In this document: one piece after another, positions 24,952-32,880 of the stretch
How the letters are laid out: every line of letters begins with the position of its first letter
Numbering within the stretch: position 1 is the first letter of the stretch
DNA from: Bryobacterales bacterium
Lineage (GTDB): Bacteria; Acidobacteriota; Terriglobia; Bryobacterales; Bryobacteraceae
DNA: 64,000 bases
Reading direction: 5' to 3'
NCBI GenBank assembly: GCA_016716385.1
Contig: JADJWL010000026.1
Coordinates: 124,001 to 188,000 of the forward strand
Notes under the pieces: model-generated
What the model was told of the DNA's origin: nothing
Database searches by the model: none
What the model saw: the letters and a program-made list of their open reading frames with translations, nothing else
Program-made: the position numbers and the translations under genes

Positions 24952-27204
24952 ATGGCATCGATCATGGGCCGACTGGCGTTTGCCACGCTGGCCATTACCC
25001 TGGGAGCACAAGCGGCCACGGTGATCCGGGGAACGGTTCAGGACACGCAAGGCCTACCGATTTCCGGAGCGAATATTGTTCTTCGCCACGTGCTGACCGG
25101 AGCCACGGCCACGGAGACCACTGCTCAGGACGGGAGGTTCGAGTTCTCCGCCACCGTGCGCGGCGCCTACCGTATCAGCGCGACCGCGGACAACCTGCGC
25201 GAGACCTCCGTCACCCGCACGGTGAGCGCGACGGAGGGCGAAGCCGAAGACATTACGCTGATCCTGGCTCCGTCCGGCGAGCATACGCGGGTTACGGTGT
25301 ACTCCGGATCCCGGGTGGAAGAACTGATTGAGGAGAGCCCGGTCAAGGTGGATGTGGTCACCCGCCAGGATATGGTGTCGACCGGCTACGAGAGGGTGTC
25401 GGACATTCTGGCGGAGGTGCCGGGAGTCATCACCCGCAGCGGGTCGACCGCCACGGTGGCGGCCGAACAGATTCAGGGCATCGACTCGCGGCAGGTGCTG
25501 GTGCTGCAGGACGGGTTGCCGATCGTCGGCGCGCGGGGCATCAAGCGCGGCGCGCTCAACCTGAACCGCCAGTCGGCCGCCCCGCTCGAACGCATCGAAG
25601 TGGTGAAGGGCGCGGCGTCGCCGCTCTTCGGCAGCGACGCTATCGGCGGCGTGATCAACATGATCACACGGGAGCCAACCCGGCCGTTCGAAGGGAATGC
25701 CACGGTGTCGGGCGGGTCCCTCGGGATGTTCGACGCCCGGATGGATGTCGGCACGCGGTGGAAGAAGCTGTCGGTGTTTCTCGATCTCGAGCAGCACCGG
25801 ATGAATTCCTACACGCTGTTCCCGAACAGCCCGACGACCGTGGGTCCCGACTGGCGCCGCAACGACGTCGTCTTGCGGTCCCGTTACCAGCTTTCGGAAC
25901 GCGCGGCCTTCACCGTCCTGGCCAACGGCTACCACAACCGCGAAGAGGGCCGGAACCGGGGCGAAACCGGCTTCACGCAGGGCCTGAGCAACGACAGCAC
26001 ACAGAACTACGCCGTAATCGCCGACCTATTGCCCACCAACACGACGACCCTGCAACTGCGCGCGTATTCGGCGCGGTACGACGAGAATTCCACGCAGACG
26101 GTGATCGGACGGCCGGACCCGCCGGCGCTGGCCAATCTGAACCAGCGGTACAAGAGGCTTGACGGCACCATCTCGCAGCAACTCGGATTGCGCCAGTTTC
26201 TTCAGGGCGGATACGAATGGACCCAGGATCACTATCGCGGCGTCAACCGCCTGGTCGGCGACAACGCCGGCCAGCAGATCACGGCCAACGACGTCTGGCT
26301 GCAGGACAAGATCGATGTCACGCGCCGGATCAAGCTCAACATCGGGGGACGGGTGACGAGTCACTCTCTGTTCGGAACGTGGGCGGTCCCGAAGGCGGGC
26401 CTCGTCGTCAAGCTCAACGACCAGTGGGTCGTACGTGCCTCCTTCGGCAGGGGATTCCGGGCGCCGGACCTTGGGCAACTGTACTTCCGCTTCGCCAATC
26501 CCGCGACCTTCTACCAGGTGATCGGCAATCCGAACCTGCGGCCGGAGACCTCCCGCAGCTTTTCCGCCGGGATCAACTACCAGAGCCGCCGGCTGCGGGC
26601 GGGCCTGAATCTCTACCGCAACGACGTCGGCAGCCTCATCGAAGCGATCAATGTAGGCAGGCCCAACACGCCGCCCCAGCTTCGCGGCATTCTTGACACG
26701 TATGGCATCCCGTCGTCGTTTGACCCGCTGTTGAACCGGCTGACGTTCGTGTACCTGAACTTCAACCGGATCTATACCCAAGGATTCGAGTTGAACGGGG
26801 ACGTCACCCTGACCCGCACACTCCGGCTCGGCGGCGCCTACACGTATCTGAATCCGGTGGATGCGGTCACGCGGCTGCACCTGCCGCAGCGCCACCGCCA
26901 CCAGGGCTTCGTCCGGACTGAGTACAACAACCCCCGCTGGGGGCTGCTGGCGAATCTCCGGGGGACGTTCTTCAGCAACTTCCTGCTGAATCCGGCCCAG
27001 GGGACCAGAGCGTTCGGTTACGCGATCTGGGACGCTTATGCCTCCAAGCGGCTGACCCGCAACGTCGAGTTCTACGGATCGGTGGACAACCTGGCCAACA
27101 GCCGGGACCGCAAGCTCAACCTGCCCACGCCGACGTTCGACCGTCCCGACTACGGCCGCATGTACCGCGCCGGCCTGCGCTTCCGGCTGACGCGCGATGA
27201 ATAG
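24952..27204 (+). CDS. TonB-dependent receptor, BtuB/haem-receptor-like plug
   Basis: This 750-residue outer-membrane receptor has a signal peptide (1-21), an N-terminal carboxypeptidase-regulatory-like domain (24-105: GTVQDTQGLPISGANIVL), a plug (about 115-225) with LAEVPGVITRSG, LVLQDGLPIVG and RIEVVKGAASPLFGSDAIGGVINMITRE, then a 22-strand barrel. The GSDAIGGVINMITR form is typical of receptors for B12, haem, siderophores and other metal complexes. The ATG at 24952 follows AAGAGGAGAAG with good spacing. It leads an operon with genes at 27220, 28444 and 28665, which suggests an unusual ligand. No riboswitch or Fur-like box was recognised in the 282-base leader. Confidence 0.88.
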   Translation: MASIMGRLAFATLAITLGAQAATVIRGTVQDTQGLPISGANIVLRHVLTGATATETTAQDGRFEFSATVRGAYRISATADNLRETSVTRTVSATEGEAEDITLILAPSGEHTRVTVYSGSRVEELIEESPVKVDVVTRQDMVSTGYERVSDILAEVPGVITRSGSTATVAAEQIQGIDSRQVLVLQDGLPIVGARGIKRGALNLNRQSAAPLERIEVVKGAASPLFGSDAIGGVINMITREPTRPFEGNATVSGGSLGMFDARMDVGTRWKKLSVFLDLEQHRMNSYTLFPNSPTTVGPDWRRNDVVLRSRYQLSERAAFTVLANGYHNREEGRNRGETGFTQGLSNDSTQNYAVIADLLPTNTTTLQLRAYSARYDENSTQTVIGRPDPPALANLNQRYKRLDGTISQQLGLRQFLQGGYEWTQDHYRGVNRLVGDNAGQQITANDVWLQDKIDVTRRIKLNIGGRVTSHSLFGTWAVPKAGLVVKLNDQWVVRASFGRGFRAPDLGQLYFRFANPATFYQVIGNPNLRPETSRSFSAGINYQSRRLRAGLNLYRNDVGSLIEAINVGRPNTPPQLRGILDTYGIPSSFDPLLNRLTFVYLNFNRIYTQGFELNGDVTLTRTLRLGGAYTYLNPVDAVTRLHLPQRHRHQGFVRTEYNNPRWGLLANLRGTFFSNFLLNPAQGTRAFGYAIWDAYASKRLTRNVEFYGSVDNLANSRDRKLNLPTPTFDRPDYGRMYRAGLRFRLTRDE

Positions 27205-27219
27205 CCCGGAGGAAATGCG

Positions 27220-28437
27220 ATGAGGCGGAGGGAGTTTCTTGGGATCGCAGCGGCGACGCCATTGATGGCCGCCAACGGGTGGCCCGGCTTCCGCGGAAAT
27301 GGAGCGAGCATTCTCGACGATGGGCGGATTCCGACTGAGTGGGCACCCGGACGGAACATCGCCTGGACATCCGAATTGGCTGGCTACGGCCAGTCCAGCC
27401 CGGTCATCTGGGAGGACAAGGTCCTGGTGACTTCGGTCGATGGTCCGGAGAAAGAGCACCTTCTCATCCGGTGTCTGGATCTCCAGTCGGGCCGCGGCCT
27501 TTGGGAGCGGAGCCTCGCCGCGTCGGAACGAATCAAGAGCAGCGACATGGTCAGCAAGGGCGCGCCGACTCCGGCGGCGGATGCCGGCGGTTTCTACGTC
27601 TTCTTCGAAAGCGGAGACCTTCTGGCCATGGATCACTCCGGGGAGCCGTTGTGGTCGCGCGCCCTGACGCGCGAGTATGGCGGCTTCCAGGGCAACCACG
27701 GGATCGGCAATTCGCTGCGGCCGGGGTCGCAGAGCCTGTACCTGGCCGTGACCCATGCCGGACCGTCGTACCTGCTGTCGATTGACAGGGCGACGGGGCG
27801 GAACCGGTGGAAGACCGATCTCTCTTCTCGTGTGGCGTGGACGACTCCCGCGATCCTGCGGGCCGGGGAGCAGGAGATTCTGATCCTCAGCGCGAACGGG
27901 TCGGTGAGCGCGTACGACGGCGGGTCCGGGGATTTGCTATGGACCGTCGAGAACGTGAAGGGCAACACGCTGGCGTCCCCGACGGTAGCCGGGGATCTGG
28001 TTCTCATCGGCTCGAGCGAACGGGGTTCGAATCTCGCTCTGCGGCTCGGTCCGGGCGCCGGCCAGGCACCGGAAATCCTCTGGAGGGCGACCGGGGCGAC
28101 GGCCTATTTCAACAGTCCCCTGGCGCTGAATGGCCTGGTGTTTCTGGTCAACAAGGTTGGAGTCGCTTTTGCACTGGACCAGGAGACCGGAAACGAACTG
28201 TGGAACACCCGGGTCGGGGAGTGCTGGGCATCGCCGCTCGGCGCCGGCGGGAACGTGTACTTCTTCACGAAGTCCGGCAAGACGGAGGTCTACCGGGCAG
28301 GGCGCGACCCGGAGCAGCTCGCTTCCAACGAGACGGGCGCCGCGGGCCGCCTGTACGGAGTTGCGGCCTCGGGCGGAGCGCTCCTGCTGCGGTTCGGCAG
28401 CGAACTGGTCTGCATCCGGTCGGGCCGGGGAAAGTAA
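27220..28437 (+). CDS. Tat-exported PQQ-like beta-propeller protein
   Basis: This 405-residue protein has a twin-arginine signal (MRRREFLGIAAATPLMAA) followed by WPGFRGNGAS, the common opening of PQQ_2 repeat proteins (WPQFRGP.G). About seven propeller blades follow, each with a G.LLW or G..LW.......... core (for example GSGDLLWTVENVKGNTLASP). No PQQ-dependent dehydrogenase catalytic Asp/Glu set is obvious, so it is likely a binding or scaffold propeller. It starts 15 bases after the TonB receptor stop behind CCGGAGGAAATG, so it is co-transcribed. It might sit under the receptor as a periplasmic partner. Confidence 0.8.
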   Translation: MRRREFLGIAAATPLMAANGWPGFRGNGASILDDGRIPTEWAPGRNIAWTSELAGYGQSSPVIWEDKVLVTSVDGPEKEHLLIRCLDLQSGRGLWERSLAASERIKSSDMVSKGAPTPAADAGGFYVFFESGDLLAMDHSGEPLWSRALTREYGGFQGNHGIGNSLRPGSQSLYLAVTHAGPSYLLSIDRATGRNRWKTDLSSRVAWTTPAILRAGEQEILILSANGSVSAYDGGSGDLLWTVENVKGNTLASPTVAGDLVLIGSSERGSNLALRLGPGAGQAPEILWRATGATAYFNSPLALNGLVFLVNKVGVAFALDQETGNELWNTRVGECWASPLGAGGNVYFFTKSGKTEVYRAGRDPEQLASNETGAAGRLYGVAASGGALLLRFGSELVCIRSGRGK

Positions 28438-28443
28438 ACGATC

Positions 28444-28668
28444 ATGTCACAACCCTTCATCTACGCCGAGATCCCGATGTTCGGCCGCGTCTACGACTGC
28501 GGGGAATGCGGCTGTGTTCACGTGCAGGTAGGTCCGGTCAACATCACATTTCAGCCTGACGCGTACATGCAACTGGTCGACCTGATTCATCAGAGCGCGG
28601 CCAATTACGAAACCAGAATCCAGGGCCGCCTCGGAGTCGAGGCGCGTGCGGAAGAGGAAAACCAATGA
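28444..28668 (+). CDS. 74-residue CxxCxCxH protein, putative metal-binding
   Basis: This small cytoplasmic-looking protein has no signal peptide. Residues 19-26 read CGECGCVH, giving Cys19, Cys22, Cys24 and His26, a compact set of metal ligands. They are followed by VQVGPVNITFQPDAYMQLVDLIHQ, which looks like a small alpha/beta fold. I do not recognise a characterised family. It starts 6 bases after the PQQ-like gene and overlaps the DUF4198-Kelch start by 4 bases (ATGA), so it is a true operon member. A role as metal chaperone or sensor for the receptor system is inference. Confidence 0.7.
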   Translation: MSQPFIYAEIPMFGRVYDCGECGCVHVQVGPVNITFQPDAYMQLVDLIHQSAANYETRIQGRLGVEARAEEENQ

Positions 28669-30230
28669 AGCTGAAAATTGCGTTGCTCGTTCTGCTCGGG
28701 ACCGCCGGTATGGCCCGGGCGCATTTTGTCTTTGTCGCCCCTGACAACGGGGGCTCGTCGGCACGGGTCTTCATGAACGAGACGCTTGAGCCGGGTCTGG
28801 ACACAAAAATGTTCCGGAACATGAGCCTTGCGCTGCGGCACGCCGGAGGCGGCGAGGAGGTGCTGGCTCTGACCGAGGCGGATCCGGCATATTGTACCGT
28901 TGGCCTGCCAGGCTCAGGAAACCGGGTGGTTCACGGAAAGATGGAGTTTGGCGTGCTGCAGCGTGGCGAGGGCCCGCGGCATCTGCTGGTCTACTACCCG
29001 AAAGCGATCGTCGGCGATCCGTTCTCCGGCGAAGCGCGGCTTGGCGGGAAGGCGCCCGTCGAACTGCATCCTGAGCGTGCGGGGGACGGATTCGCACTGC
29101 GGCTGGCCGCACGCGGCGCCGCCCTGCCGGATGCCGAGATCACGGTCCTCCTGCCCGATGGGACGGCGAAGCAGGTGAGGACGGACTCGAGTGGCCTCAG
29201 TACAGAGCGGTTCGCCGCCGCCGGACGCTACGGCGCCTGGGCGCGCTTCTGGGAGAGCGCGCAGGGAGTACACGACGGCAAGCAGTACGAGCAAGCGCGG
29301 CATTACGCCACGATCGTGTTCGACTTTCCTGGACCCAACCCAGCGAAGCTCCCCGAGGCAACATCGAGCTTTGGCGCCGCGGTGCTGGACGGGTGGCTGT
29401 ACGTGTATGGCGGGCACATTGCGCCCACCCATTCCTATTCGACCGAGGCGGTGTCCGGACGCTTCGGCAGAATGCGGCTGGATGGCACGGGTGATTGGGA
29501 AGAACTTCCCGCCGGACCGGCGCTTCAGGGAATGAACCTGGTGGCACACGCCGGCAGGATCTACCGTGTCGGGGGCATGGCCCCACGGAACGAACCAGGG
29601 CAGCCGGCCGATAACCATTCCGTTGCCGACGCCGCGCGGTTCGATCCGGCTACTCGAGCCTGGGAACCCCTCCCGCCGCTGCCTGAACCGCGCTCGTCCC
29701 ACGACCTGGTTGCCGCAGGGGACAAGCTGTACGCTGTCGGCGGTTGGACCATGGCCGGCAAGAGCACCCGGTGGCTGGAAACCATCGCCGTGCTGGATCT
29801 CGCCGCCGCGTCCCCCGAGTGGACCTCCCTGCCGCAACCGTTCCGGCGGCGCGCCCTGATGGCGGCGGTGTATGAGGGGAAGATCTACGTGGTGGGCGGG
29901 ATCAGCGACAAGACCCAAGTGGTGCGGTCGGTCGCCATCTACGACCCGGCCACCAACGAGTGGACCGAAGGTCCCGATCTGCCGGAGGGCAAGATCCTCG
30001 GCTTTTCCCCGGCCGTGGCGGTGCATCATGGTTCGCTGTACGCCAGCGTCGCGGACGGGAGCCTGCTGCGTTTGGGCGCCGGAGACACCGCCTGGTCGAA
30101 GGCGGCACAGTTGACGCCACGGGTGGCGCACCGCGCGGCCGGGCACGGTCCATCTCTCTTTGTCCTGGGGGGAGCTGCAAAGGGCAAGAACTTCGACTTG
30201 ATCGAACAGGTGCACATCCAGCCTGAGTGA
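28665..30230 (+). CDS. Exported DUF4198-like domain fused to a Kelch propeller
   Basis: This 521-residue protein has a signal peptide (to MARA|HFVFVAPD). Residues 20-220 resemble DUF4198, a periplasmic Ig-like domain often met in cobalt/nickel-uptake settings; the HFVFVAP start and GRYGAWARFWE segment are typical. Residues 225-521 form a six-blade Kelch propeller, with repeats ending YVYGGH, YRVGGM, YAVGGW, YVVGGI, YASVA and FVLGGA. The fusion is unusual. It ends the receptor operon and would act in the periplasm or on the surface. A mature N-terminal His is created if the signal is cut after ARA, as in copper-binding exported proteins such as CopC or the lytic polysaccharide monooxygenases. 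That could matter for metal binding. Confidence 0.78.
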   Translation: MKLKIALLVLLGTAGMARAHFVFVAPDNGGSSARVFMNETLEPGLDTKMFRNMSLALRHAGGGEEVLALTEADPAYCTVGLPGSGNRVVHGKMEFGVLQRGEGPRHLLVYYPKAIVGDPFSGEARLGGKAPVELHPERAGDGFALRLAARGAALPDAEITVLLPDGTAKQVRTDSSGLSTERFAAAGRYGAWARFWESAQGVHDGKQYEQARHYATIVFDFPGPNPAKLPEATSSFGAAVLDGWLYVYGGHIAPTHSYSTEAVSGRFGRMRLDGTGDWEELPAGPALQGMNLVAHAGRIYRVGGMAPRNEPGQPADNHSVADAARFDPATRAWEPLPPLPEPRSSHDLVAAGDKLYAVGGWTMAGKSTRWLETIAVLDLAAASPEWTSLPQPFRRRALMAAVYEGKIYVVGGISDKTQVVRSVAIYDPATNEWTEGPDLPEGKILGFSPAVAVHHGSLYASVADGSLLRLGAGDTAWSKAAQLTPRVAHRAAGHGPSLFVLGGAAKGKNFDLIEQVHIQPE

Positions 30231-30308
30231 GCGAGGCCGGATGAGCGGAGAAGAGAAGGGCGGTGGTGGAATCCGGCTCCATCTTCAGGCACAATGGAGC
30301 GAAAGGTC

Positions 30309-31307
30309 ATGAAACGTTCCTTCTCTTTCTCCCGTGCGGGGAGCGGTGTGCTCCTCGGCGCCGCCCTCCTGGCGTTGACAAGTTGTGGCGGCGGTCCGAG
30401 CCACGACCCCTCGGAGTTCTATTACCTCATCACCACAAACAAGCAGCTTCCCTACTGGCAGGAAGCGCAGGCGGGTTTCCAGAAAGCAGCCCGTGAACTG
30501 GGTGTGCGAGCCGAGATGGTCGGGCCGGACACCTACGATCCGCAGGCTGAACGGGACGAGTTCCGCCGCATCATGGCGAAGAAGCCAACCGGCATCCTCA
30601 TCTCGGTCGCCAATCCGTCGGTCATTCAACCGGAAATCGATGCGGCGATCGCCGCCGGCGTCCCCGTGATGACGGTGGACTCCGACAGCCCCGGGAAGCG
30701 CCTCCTGTTCGTCGGAACGGACAACTACCGCGCCGGATTGATGGGTGGCGAGCGGGCGGCGGAGCTACTGGGCGGCAAGGGAACCGTGGTGGTCTACACG
30801 ATGCCCGAGCAGCAGAACCTGAGAGACCGGCTGAGTGGCTACAAAGAGATCTTCGATGCCCGCGGTATCAAGATCGCCGAAGTGGTCGACATCAAGGGTG
30901 ATCCGACCGTGGCGTTTGACCGGTCCATGGAGATCGTCGACAAGATCAAGCCCGACGGCTTCATCTGTCTGGAAGCGGTGGCCTGCGCCGAGGTGGCGGA
31001 TGTGCTGGGACGCAAGAACGTCACAGGCAAGGTAGTGGTCGCGATGGATACGGACCAGCGCACGCTGGAACTGATCGAGAAAGGTGTCATTTCCGCGACC
31101 ATCGCCCAGAAGCCCTACACGATGGCGTTCTTCGGGTTGAAGGTGCTGGCGGACCTGCATCTGCATCCGCTCCCCTCCCTGGACAAGAAGTGGGCCGAGG
31201 ACTCCTTCTCGCCGCTTCCGGTGTTCATCGATACCGGCGTCGTGCTGGTGGACAAGAACAACGTGTCGTCCTTCCTGAACGCGCGGGACTCGGCCACGGG
31301 CAAGTAG
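30309..31307 (+). CDS. Sugar-type ABC substrate-binding lipoprotein (Peripla_BP_4)
   Basis: This 332-residue protein starts with a lipoprotein signal (LLALTSCGGG). The mature part matches the RbsB/Peripla_BP_4 fold: YYLITTNKQLPYWQEAQAGFQKAARELG, DEFRRIMAKKPTGILISVANP, GVPVMTVDSDSPGKRLLFVGTDNYRAG, and VVVAMDTDQRTLELIEKGVISATIAQKPY. These proteins bind sugars such as ribose or galactose, or autoinducer-2. No ATPase or permease gene is adjacent, so it works with a transporter encoded elsewhere or as a sensor. The ATG at 30309 (MKRSFSFS) was preferred; an ATG at 30294 would add five residues. Confidence 0.85.
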   Translation: MKRSFSFSRAGSGVLLGAALLALTSCGGGPSHDPSEFYYLITTNKQLPYWQEAQAGFQKAARELGVRAEMVGPDTYDPQAERDEFRRIMAKKPTGILISVANPSVIQPEIDAAIAAGVPVMTVDSDSPGKRLLFVGTDNYRAGLMGGERAAELLGGKGTVVVYTMPEQQNLRDRLSGYKEIFDARGIKIAEVVDIKGDPTVAFDRSMEIVDKIKPDGFICLEAVACAEVADVLGRKNVTGKVVVAMDTDQRTLELIEKGVISATIAQKPYTMAFFGLKVLADLHLHPLPSLDKKWAEDSFSPLPVFIDTGVVLVDKNNVSSFLNARDSATGK

Positions 31308-31350
31308 CGGGTCATGAATGGCAGGGCGGCGGCTGGGTCACAATAGGGAG

Positions 31351-32880
31351 ATGTTCTTGAGAACGGTTGCCGCTCTGTTCCTTGCGTGCGCCGCCTGGGC
31401 GCAGCAAGTTCCCGTGGAGGAGTTCGTGCTGGAGAACGGCATGAAGTTTCTCGTCGTCCAGCGCAAAGATTCCCCGAACGTCGCTGCCGGATGGGTGGCC
31501 AAGGTGGGCTCGGTCAACGAGCGCCCCGGTGTGACGGGCATCTCGCACCTGTTCGAGCACATGATGTTCAAAGGGACCCACGCCATCGGGACCAGGAACA
31601 TCGAAGAAGATCTCAAGATCAACCTGGAGCTCGACCGGGTCTACGCGGCGATCCGCGAGGAAGAGCAGGATCTCGCCCGGCGGAAGCGCCTGGGCGAAAT
31701 CGAGAACGTGAAGGATCCGAAGGTCCGCACGCCCCGCCACCAGAAGCTCCTCGAAGAATTCAACCGGCTCAACGCGCGGCAGAAGGAGCTGCTGGTCACC
31801 AACGAGTTCGACCGGATTTACACCTCCGAGGGCGCGGCGGGCATGAACGCCGGCACGTCGCAGGACTTCACCATTTACTACATCAGCGTCCCGGCCAACA
31901 AGCTCGAACTCTGGTACTGGATGGAGGCCGACCGGCTGGTGAACCCGGTGTTCCGGGAGTTCTATAGCGAGCGGGACGTGGTCCACGAGGAACGCCGCCT
32001 GCGCATCGACTCGACGCCGACGGGGAAGCAGATGGAGGAGTTCAACGCGATGTTCTGGAAGTCGTCGCCTTACTCCTGGCCTGTGATCGGCTGGCCGAGC
32101 GACCTGGAGGCGATTACGCGCGAGGATGCCAACGCGTATTACAACCTGAACTACGCGCCGAACAACCTGACCGCGTGCCTGGTGGGCAACGTCGACGTGG
32201 CCGAGGCGAAGAAGCTGGCGGAGCGCTACTTCGGACGCCTGCGGCGCGGTCCGCGCGACCCGGAACCGGTCCGGACCGCGGAGGAGGAGTCCTACACGGA
32301 GCGCCGGATGGTAGCGTACGCCGAGGCGCCGCCGCAGGTGGTGGTGCGCTACCACACAGTGGCCGATGGAAACAGGGATGAATATGCATTGATGGTGCTG
32401 GCTGAGTTGCTGAACGACCGCACGGGGCGGCTGTACAGGTCCCTCGTGCTCGAGCAGCAGGTGGCCAACGCGGCGTTTGCGGGCAGCAACGGCTACAAGT
32501 ACGAGGGCTATTTCGAGCTGCGCGGCATCGCCAAGCCCGGCAAGACGCCGGAAGAGGTCGAGAAGGCGCTGTACGGGGAACTGGAAAAGCTCAAGAACGA
32601 ACTGGTGCCGGATCGTGAACTGCAGAAGGTGAAGAACCAACTCGCCGCGTCGAACTTCCGGCGCCTGCAGGCAGACTTCGCGCTGATGGTCCAATTGTTG
32701 ATTGCCGATGTGAGCCGTGGCTGGCAGACCATCAACACGGATCCGCCGCTGATGCAGGCGGTCACGCCGGCGGACATCCAACGCGTCGCGCAGCGCTATT
32801 TCAAACCGGAAGGCCGCAGTGTGATGCTGCTGCACACGAAACGGGCCGCGGCCAAACCGTCGGCTGGAGGTGCGCAGTGA
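31351..32880 (+). CDS. M16 family zinc peptidase, catalytic partner
   Basis: This exported protein of 509 residues (signal MFLRTVAALFLACAAWAQ) carries the inverse zinc motif HLFEH (His66, Glu69, His70). The downstream Glu region is VVHEERRLRID. A charged coiled-coil-like insert of roughly 80 residues (about 80-160) separates the motif from the rest of the domain, which is unusual. M16B enzymes in this arrangement work as heterodimers with an inactive relative, encoded directly downstream here. An AGGGAG abuts the ATG at 31351; a TTG at 31357 or a leaderless start are alternatives. The likely role is degradation of peptides in the periplasm or at the surface. Confidence 0.88.
   Translation: MFLRTVAALFLACAAWAQQVPVEEFVLENGMKFLVVQRKDSPNVAAGWVAKVGSVNERPGVTGISHLFEHMMFKGTHAIGTRNIEEDLKINLELDRVYAAIREEEQDLARRKRLGEIENVKDPKVRTPRHQKLLEEFNRLNARQKELLVTNEFDRIYTSEGAAGMNAGTSQDFTIYYISVPANKLELWYWMEADRLVNPVFREFYSERDVVHEERRLRIDSTPTGKQMEEFNAMFWKSSPYSWPVIGWPSDLEAITREDANAYYNLNYAPNNLTACLVGNVDVAEAKKLAERYFGRLRRGPRDPEPVRTAEEESYTERRMVAYAEAPPQVVVRYHTVADGNRDEYALMVLAELLNDRTGRLYRSLVLEQQVANAAFAGSNGYKYEGYFELRGIAKPGKTPEEVEKALYGELEKLKNELVPDRELQKVKNQLAASNFRRLQADFALMVQLLIADVSRGWQTINTDPPLMQAVTPADIQRVAQRYFKPEGRSVMLLHTKRAAAKPSAGGAQ

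Noticed and set aside
26026..27756. Antisense open frame of 576 codons across the TonB receptor and PQQ-like genes
   Set aside because: The opposite strand has a clear receptor barrel and propeller, while this frame lacks a start context, signal or family.
28021..28040. tRNA-like GGTTCGAATC motif
   Set aside because: It lies inside the PQQ-like coding sequence, with no acceptor stem or anticodon arm around it.
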